Positions 17,183 to 25,889 of a stretch of DNA of 64,000 nt are shown piece after piece (positions within the stretch are counted from its first letter, which is position 1; each line of letters opens with the position of its first letter). The notes beneath the pieces were generated by a model. The model worked only from the letters and a program-made list of their open reading frames with translations, made no database searches and had not been told where the DNA came from. The DNA is taken from contig JALONG010000009.1 in the NCBI GenBank assembly GCA_025455065.1, positions 19,579 to 83,578 on the forward strand. The letters run 5' to 3'. Position numbers and translations under genes: made by a program. The stretch comes from Candidatus Kapaibacterium sp. (lineage in GTDB: Bacteria; Bacteroidota; Ignavibacteria; Kapaibacteriales; UBA4661).

Positions 17183-20170
17183 TTACTCCTTCCCCTTGGG
17201 AACAAGCGATAAAACCTTGCTGAAGGAGGCGTGAGGCTCACGTGCCACAGGCACAGGCAAAAGCCCGCCATTACGCCAAAGTTCATGCTGGTCGCTGTAA
17301 TTTCGTGTCATAATCTCGCCTGTGTTGCCGCTTGGCAAAATCATATACGCCAGAGTATCGCTCATATCGCACACAAAGCGCATAGATGCTCCCGCCGTAA
17401 CCTCAAACGGCTTGACAAACGACCATTCGCCGGAGGAAATCGTCGTGGCATCGCCGCCGTACCCGACAGGTGGCATATTGACAACACCGCGCACGGAGAA
17501 CCGCGTCCATTCTGTACCATTAGCAATAACGTGACGCATGGTCAAACGGTGAAAACGCCCGTAATTCCATGCTTCGAGAGAATCTATGTCGTTTGCCTCG
17601 CTCATACTTTGTTGCACCAATCGCACCGCTTCGACAAAACTTTGACGAATAATGTCGTCCCGCGTTTCTTTGTTCGCCGTTGTGCGGTTGTCAAACCACG
17701 CTGCACTCAAGGAATCATCAGCGTTGTAGCGCTCTGTAAGATGCAACAATGCTCTCAAAGGCAATCGTGTGTTCACGGCATATTGCGTGTAAAGCGCCTC
17801 GCCGAGATCGTCTGCAAGCGTATTACGGGCGAATCGCTCCAAAAACGCTGCATACACCGATGCAACAGCAGAAGTGCTTTCCAAAGCACCATTCCACGCC
17901 GCCAGCAAGGTTAATGCTTTGCGTTCCGTAAACGTGAGTTTAAGCGGATTAGCGACTTTTGGTGTTGCAGTTTGATTTCCCACACCAGCAGAAATATTTG
18001 CAGAACTATTTGCCGAAGTCGCTGTTTCAAATGCTGCCACAATCGCCGGAATAAGGCGCTGTGCGTAGTGCGAAACAAGGTCAGTTTGTGCCGATTTCAT
18101 GCCGTTTACGGAAAAATGCTCAAAATCTGACAAAAACTCCCCAATTCGCGCCGCCCGCGACGGCACATCCCAGAGATGCGAGAGATGAAGCGGTTCGCCA
18201 TTCACCGATGCCGAGCGAACAAGCGGATTATTCGCAGCAATAACGCGCCCACTTGCGGGGTTCAACAGCACTCCAACAGACGAAAGCGCCGCAAAGCCTC
18301 GCCACGCATCATCGCGCAGCCAACCTTTGCGAATAAAATTCGGATGTGTTTGTTGATTACCACTGCGAAGCGGCACAGTTCCAAGCGGCATCACGCCAAC
18401 GCTGCCGTCTGCCGAAGCAATCACACACGCCACAGCCGGAGCGCCAAAGGTTGCCATGCCCGTCTCGACATCCGCCCACGAGCGCGATTTCGCAAGACGC
18501 AAGAGTGCAAGCGCTTCGTCGGACATTTCCTGCCCTGTCCACTGCACCGTTAGACATTCACGCCCCACAAGCACGCGGAAAGCGCTTTGTGATGCGGCAT
18601 TCAAGCTGTCTGCCGGAGAAGTCAGTAGTGATGCGCTACTCAGGCGACTTTTCCAAGGAATCGCATTTTGCAAACCCGGATATTTTTTCAGTCCCTGCGG
18701 AAGGTCGGAAATGACGCAAGAACGCCGCGTGAAGCGCAAATCCACAACAGCATCGCTGGAATCTTTCACCTTGATTGTGTCGGTGATAATACGAAACTGT
18801 TCGGAGCGTTGCCCGCCAAGGCTGTCGGCAATAACATACCGCCGAAGGTCGCTTGAATCCAAGCGTTCAGCAAAAAAATCCGTATCGTCAATCAATGCAT
18901 TGACCAAACTCCACCCAATGTGGTCGTTTCGCCCGACAATCACAAAAGGCAGCCCCGGAAGCGTGTGTCCAAGCACGTTTAGCGTCGGTGAGGACAAATG
19001 CGCTTCGTACCACCGCGCAGGCAACGTCAGCGCCAAATGAGCATCGGCAGCAAGAATCGCTCCGTGACGATGTTTTTGCTTAAAGCCGCTTCCCGCGCTG
19101 TCTTGTTCAGGGTGGAAGAATGCGGAAGAACGCACCGCCCACGCATTACTGCCCAATGACGAGCCAATCATTTGCGCGGCATTGCGGGTTTGTTGCGCAA
19201 GACATACAAAAGTGTGGGTAGAGGAAGATAATTTGGAAGGCGATGATAGGACTGCACGTCGTGGAAGCGCCGTATTTACTGAAGTTTTCGGGAGTGAATC
19301 TTTTGCCGGTGCAGGAACAATCAGCGAATCTTGTTGCAGAGAATCAAGCAATAATGCGGGTTTGACGGCAAGCCTTGCAGGGCGCTTCGGTACAAGCGAA
19401 TCCAAGACGCACGGCGCAAAATACGCATCCTGCTCTTGCGGCGGAAGCAGCTGTAATGCGCGTTCCCGTCCAAGCGTGTCGGCTATGGCGCTTAACACAA
19501 GGTCAATCGTAAAGCCACTGCTCAATTCCCACGCCCAAAGGCGCTGCACAAGCAAACAATCTTCAACCGTCCAAGGCTCAGGCTCATATTCCAGCGCGTC
19601 AAACTCCGCAGCAATCCTGCCTTTGTGGGTTTCGAGATACGCATTGATGCCGTTGGAATATGCCTGAAGTGCGGCACGGGATTCAGTCGAAATGTGGCGC
19701 GAAAGGGCGCTTGCAAGGGAATCAAAACGCATTGCCCGTAAGAAAATATCCTGCTCCAATGTTCTTCGTCCAAAAATTTCCGATAAACGCCCACGCCCCA
19801 CGCGGCGCTGGAAATCCATTTGCCAAAGGCGGTCTTGTGCGTGTGCGTAGCCGATGCCGAAATATGCGTCGTTGTCGGTGGCGGCGGTGATATGAACGAT
19901 GCCGTAATCGTTTCGGTGCAGCTTTACCTCAGCGCTGATGCCCGCGACTTCCTCTTCACCACTGCGCCCAAAAGCAGAGCGCGTCGCAAAAAGAAAAGCA
20001 AAAACCGCTAAACAGGCTGCAATCACAAGCGCGGCGAACACAATGCCCCAAAAATGATTAGGCGCACGACGAGCAAACGTCGAGCGCCGAGCATCATTGA
20101 CAAGACGATTTGAAACGAAGCTAAAGCGTTTATCTTCCCGATTTAGAGCCACTTGTTCTCCTTGTACCAT
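17183..20170 (-). CDS. Penicillin-acylase-family N-terminal nucleophile hydrolase
   Basis: Large Ntn-hydrolase of 995 residues, related to penicillin amidases and acyl-homoserine-lactone acylases, which are made as a precursor and cut autocatalytically. A membrane segment at about 42-63 anchors or exports it. The alpha region has HRNDYGIVHITA (85-96) and GYAHAQDRLWQMDFQRR (107-123), both diagnostic. The new N-terminal serine after cleavage is S341 in LGSNAWAV. Roughly 85 residues of low-complexity, serine/proline/leucine-rich sequence (about 255-330) precede it, longer than the usual spacer. The start overlaps the end of the epimerase gene by 28 bp, suggesting coupled translation. The substrate cannot be told: beta-lactams, N-acyl amino acids and acyl-homoserine lactones are all possible. 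Confidence 0.88.
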   Translation of the reverse strand: MVQGEQVALNREDKRFSFVSNRLVNDARRSTFARRAPNHFWGIVFAALVIAACLAVFAFLFATRSAFGRSGEEEVAGISAEVKLHRNDYGIVHITAATDNDAYFGIGYAHAQDRLWQMDFQRRVGRGRLSEIFGRRTLEQDIFLRAMRFDSLASALSRHISTESRAALQAYSNGINAYLETHKGRIAAEFDALEYEPEPWTVEDCLLVQRLWAWELSSGFTIDLVLSAIADTLGRERALQLLPPQEQDAYFAPCVLDSLVPKRPARLAVKPALLLDSLQQDSLIVPAPAKDSLPKTSVNTALPRRAVLSSPSKLSSSTHTFVCLAQQTRNAAQMIGSSLGSNAWAVRSSAFFHPEQDSAGSGFKQKHRHGAILAADAHLALTLPARWYEAHLSSPTLNVLGHTLPGLPFVIVGRNDHIGWSLVNALIDDTDFFAERLDSSDLRRYVIADSLGGQRSEQFRIITDTIKVKDSSDAVVDLRFTRRSCVISDLPQGLKKYPGLQNAIPWKSRLSSASLLTSPADSLNAASQSAFRVLVGRECLTVQWTGQEMSDEALALLRLAKSRSWADVETGMATFGAPAVACVIASADGSVGVMPLGTVPLRSGNQQTHPNFIRKGWLRDDAWRGFAALSSVGVLLNPASGRVIAANNPLVRSASVNGEPLHLSHLWDVPSRAARIGEFLSDFEHFSVNGMKSAQTDLVSHYAQRLIPAIVAAFETATSANSSANISAGVGNQTATPKVANPLKLTFTERKALTLLAAWNGALESTSAVASVYAAFLERFARNTLADDLGEALYTQYAVNTRLPLRALLHLTERYNADDSLSAAWFDNRTTANKETRDDIIRQSFVEAVRLVQQSMSEANDIDSLEAWNYGRFHRLTMRHVIANGTEWTRFSVRGVVNMPPVGYGGDATTISSGEWSFVKPFEVTAGASMRFVCDMSDTLAYMILPSGNTGEIMTRNYSDQHELWRNGGLLPVPVAREPHASFSKVLSLVPKGKE

Positions 20171-21129
20171 GCGATTGTTTTCGGAATGCCACGCTCAATG
20201 CCTAGCTCAGAAGCATAGCCAAAATCACGCTTTGCTTTTTCAACCGAACCAATCCAGTATTTTTGCACAAAATCAATCCCTTTTTCATAGTTGAATACGG
20301 GCGGCTTCGAGGAAAATTTCCCGAAAAATTCCGATACGCCCGCAACGCCCATAACGATGCCGTGCGGAAGGCGAAGTGTCAGGACATTTTTTTTCTGCAA
20401 TGCTGCTTTGGTAACATCGGTAATTTCCACCCACGAATAAAACGGCTCATCCGCTAAAAAGTAGGTTTCACCAACGGCTTTCGGCGACTCTACTGCGTCG
20501 GCAATGCCCCGCGCAAGGTCTTCGGCGTGGATAAGGCTCAGGCGTTTGTCATCAAAGCCGATAAGCGCAGCAATTCCTTGATTCACGGCTTTGAAATAGT
20601 CAAAAATGGCAGTATCGCGCTGCCCATAAATCGCAGGAGCGCGAATAATGGTTACAGGCATCACATCGCGCAGCGCATTCACTTCGTCTTCGGCAGCTTT
20701 TTTGCTTTCACCATAGGCAGTAAGCGGCTTACAGGGGTCGGATTCTACTATTGGGCGGTCAAGTGATTGCGCGGGACCGCAGACGGTCAAACTGCTCAAA
20801 TGAAGGAATCGTTTAAGGTTTGGTGCGCTTTTGCGGGCTGCTGCTAACAAATTTTTCGTACCGATATGGTTTCCCTGAAAAAACTCCTCACGGTTACGCG
20901 CCGCCGTCAAACCTGCAATATGCACGATAACGTCTGCACCTTCAACAGCTTTTTCCAGCGATGCAGCATCCGAAAGCGACCCCAAAGCACGCTCCACAGG
21001 CAAGCCTTCAAGCCATTGCAGGCTACTCGTGGCACGGGTGAGACAACGCACGGTGTAACCGCGCCGTAACAATTCTTCCGCAACAAAACTTCCTGCAAAG
21101 CCTGTTGCTCCGGTGATAAATGCGACCAT
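20143..21129 (-). CDS. NAD-dependent epimerase/dehydratase (extended SDR)
   Basis: Extended short-chain dehydrogenase/reductase of 328 residues with a Rossmann GATGFAG nucleotide-binding motif at 7-13 and catalytic Y139-x-x-x-K143 (AYGESKKAAE), preceded by an HLSSLTVCGP strand holding the catalytic serine. Such proteins act on nucleotide sugars, 3-beta-hydroxysteroids or flavonoid-like substrates; the N-terminal phrase VRCLTRATSSLQWLEG resembles the general NAD(P)-binding epimerase class and does not fix a substrate. It is first of a pair with the overlapping acylase gene downstream. Confidence 0.88.
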   Translation of the reverse strand: MVAFITGATGFAGSFVAEELLRRGYTVRCLTRATSSLQWLEGLPVERALGSLSDAASLEKAVEGADVIVHIAGLTAARNREEFFQGNHIGTKNLLAAARKSAPNLKRFLHLSSLTVCGPAQSLDRPIVESDPCKPLTAYGESKKAAEDEVNALRDVMPVTIIRAPAIYGQRDTAIFDYFKAVNQGIAALIGFDDKRLSLIHAEDLARGIADAVESPKAVGETYFLADEPFYSWVEITDVTKAALQKKNVLTLRLPHGIVMGVAGVSEFFGKFSSKPPVFNYEKGIDFVQKYWIGSVEKAKRDFGYASELGIERGIPKTIAWYKENKWL

Positions 21130-21177
21130 TTGTTATTAGTGTGGGTGATGAAAATTGGAAAAGAAGATTGGGAAGAG

Positions 21178-21274
21178 AAGTATGAATGATGAGGTATGAA
21201 AATTGCGGGCAAGAATGTTGCCACAACCAGCTTCCTGCCTTGATTTCATACTTCATACTTCATCCTTTATACTT
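21178..21274. repeat. Imperfect inverted repeat (AAGTATGAAG family)
   Basis: Arms 21178-21200 and 21252-21274 pair at 19 of 23 positions and are built from AAGTATGAA-type units. The same unit recurs at 60335-60366. The palindrome lies just past the stop of the amylase gene and could stop transcription, but lacks a clear T run. Confidence 0.7.
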
Positions 21275-21279
21275 TCTTC

Positions 21280-22617
21280 CTACTCCTGCGGCAAATACAC
21301 AGCATATCCGCGTGGCGGTGCCCAAAACTCGCCGCGGCCACTGCCGTCGGTTATTTGAACTTTAGGTTCTCCATCGGGGTTTTCCGTCCATGCCACGGCT
21401 TTGAAGGTGGTGTTACGCCAGCGCGTTTGCACACGTGCGCCGTTCCAGCCATCGCTTGAGGGTTTACTATTCAAAACGTAGAGCAGTCCTTTTTGTTCGC
21501 CCCAGCCGCTTCGTTGCATGATGTAGAGCGTATTGTCGAGATAAATCACCGAGCTCATGCCGCCTGCGTGATTATGATGCGCTTCAACCAAAGCAGCAAT
21601 GCCGTTTGGCGTACCTTCTTTGGCGAGATTCCACGTAAAATAATCTTGCCAAAAAACGCACGGATAGCCTTCATGCGTCAAGATAAACGAATATGCCATA
21701 AGTTTATCATTGACAATAGGATGCTCACGAACAATATCGTGATTTTCGACAAATGTTACCGCATCTTCATGGCGACTTGTAAGCAGCGTTCCGGGGTGTG
21801 GAAGATTGCGCAACGACCAACCGGGCGTGTCGCACATATCTTTCAAGCGCCCACGCAAGGGGAAATCAAATGCCCGAACAGGATTGTCCGACGTAGCATT
21901 AACGCGGTTTAGCCAATCATCAATGACGTTTTTGCTGTCCCAACATTCGCCCACACCAAAAGGCTGAAATGCTTCACCGTTTTTCGTGTAGCGCATCCCT
22001 TGAATAGCGTCAATAAGCCATATACCGAAGCCTTTCACAAAATCGTAGCGAAAGCCGTCGAAACCGATTTCTTCGACTAAAAAGCGCGAAAACTTCAGGA
22101 TTTCACCGTACACGTAGGGATTGTAATGGCACAAATCCGGCATCCCGCCAAACGGGTCTTCATCGTGCGTGCGGTAATTCGAGGGATGGAAGGATTCCCA
22201 ATTACGAGGAAATTTGCCGCTTTTGGGTTTGTAGAGCGTCCACCCTTGTTCACCCGTAATCGGGTTCATTTCTTGCTCATCTGCACCGTTATTATGGTTG
22301 AGTACAAGATCCGCATACACTTGCATATCGTTGTCATGCGCAGTTTTGATAAGCGCCAAAAGGTCTTTTTTGCTACCAAACCATGTCGGGATGCTGCCTT
22401 TTTGGTCGTATTCTCCCAAATCATAGTAATCATATGGGTCGTACCCCATAGACTGACCACCAACGTTCCCGGCTTTGCTTACCGGAGGCAGCCATAAAGC
22501 CGTAAAGCCGAGTTTGCGTAAGCCCGGAACAACCTCGCTGACGGCATTCCACCACGCAAATTCTTTGTTTTCCAGTGTTGGACAATCCCAGTAAAAGGCT
22601 TGCATCATCGCGCCCAT
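21280..22617 (-). CDS. Alpha-amylase (GH13), cytoplasmic
   Basis: Glycoside hydrolase family 13 enzyme of 445 residues cleaving alpha-1,4 glucans. Conserved regions: ADLVLNHN (102-109), GFDGFRYDFVKG with nucleophile D192, VGECWDS with acid/base E224, and FVENHDIVRE with transition-state residue D294. There is no signal peptide, so it likely works in the cytoplasm on glycogen or imported maltodextrins. The C-terminal part forms the usual beta domain ending in AVYLPQE. ATG at 22617 is supported by a good ribosome site (AAGGAG, 8 nt upstream on the minus strand), unusual among genes here. No other glycogen genes are nearby. Confidence 0.93.
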   Translation of the reverse strand: MGAMMQAFYWDCPTLENKEFAWWNAVSEVVPGLRKLGFTALWLPPVSKAGNVGGQSMGYDPYDYYDLGEYDQKGSIPTWFGSKKDLLALIKTAHDNDMQVYADLVLNHNNGADEQEMNPITGEQGWTLYKPKSGKFPRNWESFHPSNYRTHDEDPFGGMPDLCHYNPYVYGEILKFSRFLVEEIGFDGFRYDFVKGFGIWLIDAIQGMRYTKNGEAFQPFGVGECWDSKNVIDDWLNRVNATSDNPVRAFDFPLRGRLKDMCDTPGWSLRNLPHPGTLLTSRHEDAVTFVENHDIVREHPIVNDKLMAYSFILTHEGYPCVFWQDYFTWNLAKEGTPNGIAALVEAHHNHAGGMSSVIYLDNTLYIMQRSGWGEQKGLLYVLNSKPSSDGWNGARVQTRWRNTTFKAVAWTENPDGEPKVQITDGSGRGEFWAPPRGYAVYLPQE

Positions 22618-22954
22618 AATCGTTTCTCCTTCGTAAAAGTAAATCGTAAAAGTGCCGATAACCTCTGCGAAAATTTCGCTCTCGGTATAGTATTCACACA
22701 GACCGCAAAACTACGCAGTGTTTAGCAGAAAAGCAACGTTCTTTCGCTGTTGAGCGGAGTTTTAGGGACGATATTTTTGTTAATTGCACAAAATGGAGCA
22801 ATTCTTCACAAATCGTGTTTGGGTGGTTGCGGTAAATTCTCTATTTTTTGCTCAAAACACGCAGCAAGCCCGAATTTCCTTGTTGAACAGCCTCAATCAA
22901 CCATGTTAAACAGGATTATGCTGCATTTTTTTGTGATTCTAGGGCTAACAAATT
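22618..22954. other. Divergent intergenic region, nothing recognised
   Basis: 337 bp between the divergent amylase and propeller-protein genes. Only the amylase ribosome site is clear. A 107-codon plus-strand frame starting at 22750 mostly overlaps the next gene in another frame and is not supported. Confidence 0.5.
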
Positions 22955-25303
22955 ATGCTTCAGCGCAATCTCGCTCAATACCTCGTCATTGTGCGCTTTG
23001 TTCGTATTTCATTACTGTCTTTCGCAGCCGTTTTTGCATCGCCTCTCGTTCCGGCACAAACGCAAACGTATAGACTTATTGAGACCGTAAAAATTGGTCA
23101 AAAACTTGGCTACCGCTTTAACGCTACTCTTCAACCCTGCGCTATTGCCATAGACGCATCTACGCGCCGTGCTTACTGCGCTTCGCGCTCTTCGACACAA
23201 TTTCCAATATTCGACACCGACAGCGCTCGGCAGATTGGCGCATTAAACGCTCCTTTTGCTCCGACAGGCGCTCGTGTCAATGTGCTTGTCAATTCTCGTC
23301 AGCAGTTACTATACATTTACCCTACCGAAACGCTGCGTGATTCCATCAAGACCATTTACGCCGTTAATCCTCAACAAAATCAGGTTGTCACCACAGCAAC
23401 TTATTCTACTTCTATTGGAGACATAGCGCTACATGAGCGGCAAAACCGCCTCTACGTGGCTGATGGTGCGCTTTTGAGGGTATTGGACGGCACGACGCTG
23501 GAGCAACGCGACAGCATCCTCTTTCCCTACGCTATCGGCTCTGTGGCGCTTGATTCCTTGCATGACAGGCTGTATGCCGTTGCACGTGAGCCTGCAAGCG
23601 GTCAGGGACGCTTTGGGATGTACACGCTTACACCACCATATTCGTTGGTGAAAAATTTTACGTTTCCTTCGACTATGCCTGTTTTACGGGCGTTTATTGA
23701 CACAAATTGGAATCGTTTTTTACTGGCACTGCCTTCACAAGTGCGTATTCTTCAACTTGGCAGTAATGCTCCTGTGCGCACGGTTGCTTTGAACGGCACG
23801 TACACACACTTCGCGTATTCTTGCGCAACGGAACGCTATTTTGCCATGAGTGAAAATGGTTATGCTGCTAACGGTGAACACGGGAATTTCGGAAAATTGT
23901 TGTCGCTTGGGTTTATTGACGATACACGGGATTCGATTCGCCTTGGTTTGAAGCCTGTTGCCATGGCGTTAGATGAAGTAAATAAGCGCTTGGCGGTCGT
24001 TTCCGAACAAGAAGCCTCGGTGACGTGGTACAATATGGATTCGCTGCGAGCGAGCGTTTATACGAATTTGGCAATGCACTTTGACGATATGACGCTTTCG
24101 CCTGATGGTCTGACGATGTTCATGGCGAATCATCTCGGCAAAAGTCAGCAGCTTTTTCTTTACACTTTTGTCGGACAAGAATTAAGCGAACTTCCCACCG
24201 GAACATGGACGACTGCTCTTGCGTCGGACTCCGCACGAGGTCGTATTTATGCGCTTTCACATCAAGAAAATGCGGTCTATATTCTCTCCACGTTCACGGG
24301 TTCAATGGTCGGCAAAGCGCCCATTTTCGGCTTCAAAGAACAACGCGGTGATGCACTTTCGACGATGTGTTATGACCGCAACCAGCAAAAAATGTACATT
24401 GGGCTGCCGGAATATAAAACTATCGCAGTCCTTGACCTCGGTTCGGGAGCAGTAGAAAAAACGCTCAAAATTTGGGGTTATAGCGGAAGTGAGCAGGAAA
24501 GCGGTGTTGGGAAAATTCAAATGGCGTACGCTCCTGAAGTGAATAAACTCTATGTGCTGCGCACTACACAAAAGCGACTTAATATCTACAATCTTAATAC
24601 ATCTGTTTTGATTGATTCGCTGAATCTGGCTTCGCATTGGTCATCGGTTATGGCGCTGTGGGCAGAAAATCTCCTTGCATATGACGCAATTGCAAAACGC
24701 ATCTATGTAGGTGCGGTAGGAATTGATTGCGGGACAAATAAAATTGTTCAAATCCTACCTTCTGCCGCACGGTTTGTGGGCTATAATTCAAAAGAAACCA
24801 TTTTATACTCTCTGACGCAATCTGGCTCTACAATCATTGCCCAAGAGCATGACACCAAAACGCTTGCCGTTACTGCATCGCGCACACTCTATAACAGCGC
24901 AGAGCCGATTTCACCTGTGGTCTATCTGGATTCCAAACGCAATCATCTCTATCTTTTAGACAGGCTGGAAGGCGTTTTGCACCGCTACGATACGAAAAAC
25001 CTGATTGGTGCGGCTGTTGCAAAAAATGACGGTGAAGATTATGTTACGCTGACTGTGTTTCCCAATCCCGTTACCAGCCAAGCAACGGTGCGCTTTGGCG
25101 TGAAGCATAGAGAAAAAGTGCGCATTGTTGTTTATGACAGCAACGGTCGAGAAGTCAGCGTTTTGACGGAAAATGAATTTGAACCGGGAAATCACACAAT
25201 CACGCTGCGCGTCGAAGGTTCGGCGTACACCACGCAGAACTATACCATTCAACTCAAATCGCCGAGTGTGAGTTACACCAAAGCGTTTCAAATACAACGC
25301 TAA
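22955..25303 (+). CDS. T9SS-sorted beta-propeller protein
   Basis: Secreted protein of 782 residues. After a signal peptide (about 1-35, ending LVPAQ) it has a series of beta-propeller-like repeats with phrases such as AIDASTRRAYCAS, NRLYVADGALLRVLDG and KMYIGLPEYKTIAVLDLGSG, resembling YVTN/NHL-type propellers. The C-terminal 85 residues are a type-A T9SS sorting domain (VFPNPVTSQATVRFGV, then VVYDSNGREV, ending KAFQIQR). Ligand and function are unknown; propellers of this type usually bind proteins or small ligands at the surface. pyrE follows after 52 bp. Confidence 0.8.
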   Translation: MLQRNLAQYLVIVRFVRISLLSFAAVFASPLVPAQTQTYRLIETVKIGQKLGYRFNATLQPCAIAIDASTRRAYCASRSSTQFPIFDTDSARQIGALNAPFAPTGARVNVLVNSRQQLLYIYPTETLRDSIKTIYAVNPQQNQVVTTATYSTSIGDIALHERQNRLYVADGALLRVLDGTTLEQRDSILFPYAIGSVALDSLHDRLYAVAREPASGQGRFGMYTLTPPYSLVKNFTFPSTMPVLRAFIDTNWNRFLLALPSQVRILQLGSNAPVRTVALNGTYTHFAYSCATERYFAMSENGYAANGEHGNFGKLLSLGFIDDTRDSIRLGLKPVAMALDEVNKRLAVVSEQEASVTWYNMDSLRASVYTNLAMHFDDMTLSPDGLTMFMANHLGKSQQLFLYTFVGQELSELPTGTWTTALASDSARGRIYALSHQENAVYILSTFTGSMVGKAPIFGFKEQRGDALSTMCYDRNQQKMYIGLPEYKTIAVLDLGSGAVEKTLKIWGYSGSEQESGVGKIQMAYAPEVNKLYVLRTTQKRLNIYNLNTSVLIDSLNLASHWSSVMALWAENLLAYDAIAKRIYVGAVGIDCGTNKIVQILPSAARFVGYNSKETILYSLTQSGSTIIAQEHDTKTLAVTASRTLYNSAEPISPVVYLDSKRNHLYLLDRLEGVLHRYDTKNLIGAAVAKNDGEDYVTLTVFPNPVTSQATVRFGVKHREKVRIVVYDSNGREVSVLTENEFEPGNHTITLRVEGSAYTTQNYTIQLKSPSVSYTKAFQIQR

Positions 25304-25355
25304 AACACATTGCCGCAAACTATTGCTTTGTTTACTTTTTTTATTTCAAATACCC

Positions 25356-25889
25356 ATGACCAAAGAAGCACTCGCACAAGAAATTATGCAGGTGGCGCAT
25401 TTGACAGGCACATTTACCTTGCGCTCCGGTACTATCAGCAATGAATATTTCGACAAGTACCTTTTTGAAAGCAAACCCTCGTTACTTCGCGCTATTGCAC
25501 AACACCTTGCACCGCTTGTACCAAAGGAAATTGAGGTTTTAGCAGGGTTGGAAATGGGAGGAATACCGATTGTTACGGCATTATCACTGGAAACGGGCTT
25601 ACCGGCTGCATTTGTCCGCAAAAAAGCGAAAGAATATGGCACACGCAAATTTGCCGAAGGCGCTCAAGTGTATGGGAAAACGGTCTTAGTCGTTGAAGAT
25701 GTAATTACAAGCGGTGGGCAGGTTATTGTAAGCGCAACGGATTTGCGCAATGTCGGGGCAAATATTCACTCGGTTTTGTGTGTGATTGACCGTGAACAAG
25801 GCGGTAAGGAGAAATTAACGGAAGCCGGATTTTCTCTGACGGCACTGTTAACGATGAGTGCTTTGAAAGCGGCAGAGAGAGAATCTTAA
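25356..25889 (+). CDS. pyrE: Orotate phosphoribosyltransferase
   Basis: Converts orotate and PRPP to orotidine 5'-phosphate in de novo pyrimidine synthesis (cytoplasm). 177 residues, close to the usual bacterial length. The PRPP-binding loop VLVVEDVITSGG is at 110-121. FVRKKAKEYGT supplies the catalytic lysine-rich flexible loop, and LTGTFTLRSGTISNEYFDKY near the N-terminus is typical for PyrE. ATG at 25356 is chosen over the open-frame start at 25323 because the extra 11 residues are hydrophobic and absent from the family. Its stop overlaps the convergent dacB stop by 4 bp. No other pyr genes are here. Confidence 0.95.
   Translation: MTKEALAQEIMQVAHLTGTFTLRSGTISNEYFDKYLFESKPSLLRAIAQHLAPLVPKEIEVLAGLEMGGIPIVTALSLETGLPAAFVRKKAKEYGTRKFAEGAQVYGKTVLVVEDVITSGGQVIVSATDLRNVGANIHSVLCVIDREQGGKEKLTEAGFSLTALLTMSALKAAERES

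Noticed and set aside
22750..23073. 107-codon plus-strand frame upstream of the propeller gene
   Set aside because: Most of it overlaps the signal-peptide region of the supported gene in another frame.
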